8,051 nucleotides of DNA from an uncultured Solirubrobacteraceae bacterium. GTDB lineage: Bacteria > Actinomycetota > Thermoleophilia > Solirubrobacterales > Solirubrobacteraceae. The stretch lies in contig CATPAX010000181.1 in assembly GCA_955652215.1 (NCBI GenBank), forward strand, positions 1-8,051, written 5' to 3'. Positions 7,563 to 8,051 of the stretch are shown here, piece after piece. The first letter of the stretch is position 1. Each line of letters opens with the position of its first letter. Both the position numbers and the translations under genes were made by a program. The notes beneath the pieces were generated by a model. It did not search any database. It saw only the letters and a list, made by a program, of their open reading frames with translations, and was not told where the DNA came from.

Positions 7563-8051
7563 GCGGCTGCCTCGACGTTCTCACGCGAGGGGGAGCGGGA
7601 CTCGTGCGGCTGGTGCACACGTTCAGGCTGATGCTTCGGTCGCGCTGCCGCCACGGCCGCGCCCACCAGCGAGACCACCGCGAGCGTCCACAGAGCGGTG
7701 CGCATGTTCCCGATGAACGGCACGAGCTGAGCGTTGCTGATGTGATTGGCAAGCCCGGAGAAGACCGCGAACAGGACGGACTTCGGAACCGACGAGGTGA
7801 CGATCGCCAGGACGAACGCGATCGAGATGACCGCCCCGGTGTTCTGCACCAGGACGCGGGCGCCGGCGGCGATCCCGCGCCGGTGTGGCGCCACGGTCCC
7901 CATCATCGCGGCGGTGTTCGGAGAGTTGAACATGCCCGAGCCAACTCCTACCACGAACAAATAAAAGCCGACCGGCGCGTACGCCGTGTCACGGCCCAGC
8001 GTCGTCATCAGCGCCAGACCCGCGGCGCTCATCAGCATTCCGAGGACCGCC
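7559..8051 (-). CDS. DHA2-type MFS efflux transporter, C-terminal fragment
   Basis: The 3' end of a multidrug-type major facilitator (EmrB/QacA, 14-helix DHA2 family); 163 codons plus the stop are in the window and the 5' part lies beyond position 8051. The segment G-V-G-S-G-M-F-N-S-P-N-T-A-A-M-M followed by P-H-R-R-G-I-A-A-G and Q-N-T-G-A-V-I-S-I-A is characteristic of the C-terminal half of DHA2 pumps. A last membrane helix (T-A-L-W-T-L-A-V-V-S-L-V-G-A) and a polar His/Arg/Glu-rich tail end the protein. An in-frame ATG at 8038 is internal, since upstream codons (A-V-L-G) continue the same hydrophobic helix. Its TGA overlaps the merR-like start by 4 nt, placing it first of the visible efflux cluster. 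Confidence 0.9.
   Translation of the reverse strand, partial: AVLGMLMSAAGLALMTTLGRDTAYAPVGFYLFVVGVGSGMFNSPNTAAMMGTVAPHRRGIAAGARVLVQNTGAVISIAFVLAIVTSSVPKSVLFAVFSGLANHISNAQLVPFIGNMRTALWTLAVVSLVGAAVAAARPKHQPERVHQPHESRSPSRENVEAAA

Overview
The window reads as an ordinary chromosomal segment of a high-GC actinobacterium-like genome. Codons are strongly biased to G/C in third position, so long spurious ORFs run antisense to the real genes. The best lineage guess is class Thermoleophilia (Solirubrobacterales or relatives). This rests on the GC bias, on an ATP synthase operon with a normal separate delta subunit (not the b-delta fusion of mycobacteria), on an alpha subunit with an acidic C-terminal tail, and on a secreted GH26-like protein of a type I associate with that group. 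It is inference from memory, not a search result.

Layout. Positions 1-4494 (minus strand) hold most of an F1Fo ATP synthase operon. In transcription order it runs atpI-like, atpB (a), atpE (c), atpF (b), atpH (delta), atpA (alpha), then the first 27 codons of atpG (gamma), which leaves the window at position 1. Spacing is tight throughout: a 4-nt ATGA overlap for atpI/atpB, a 1-nt overlap for atpE/atpF, and gaps of 20-26 nt elsewhere. The key catalytic residues are present: Walker A and the arginine finger in alpha, the stator Arg in a, and the carboxylate Glu in c. The c subunit lacks the Na+-site residues, which points to a proton-driven enzyme.

Positions 4495-4889 form a divergent intergenic region. 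It should contain the operon promoter (minus strand) and the promoter of the next gene (plus strand), but no convincing -10/-35 pair stands out. From about 4890 to 5969 on the plus strand is a secreted GH26-like glycoside hydrolase. Both predicted catalytic Glu residues are present, but the usual His before the acid/base is replaced by Ala.

Positions 5857-8051 (minus strand) hold a three-gene efflux and regulator cluster joined by 4-nt overlaps: the 3' end of a DHA2 (EmrB/QacA-type) MFS transporter, a MerR-family regulator, and an Fsr-like (fosmidomycin-resistance family) MFS transporter. The Fsr-like gene converges on the hydrolase gene and their coding ends overlap by 113 nt. Its last 38 codons are antisense to hydrolase coding sequence and have atypical codon use.

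I see no RNA genes, CRISPR arrays, insertion sequences or phage genes. I do not see a clearly new system. The observations most worth checking are the acidic AtpA tail, the glycine-rich c-subunit helix, the 113-nt convergent overlap, the pump-MerR-pump cluster and the altered GH26-like active site.
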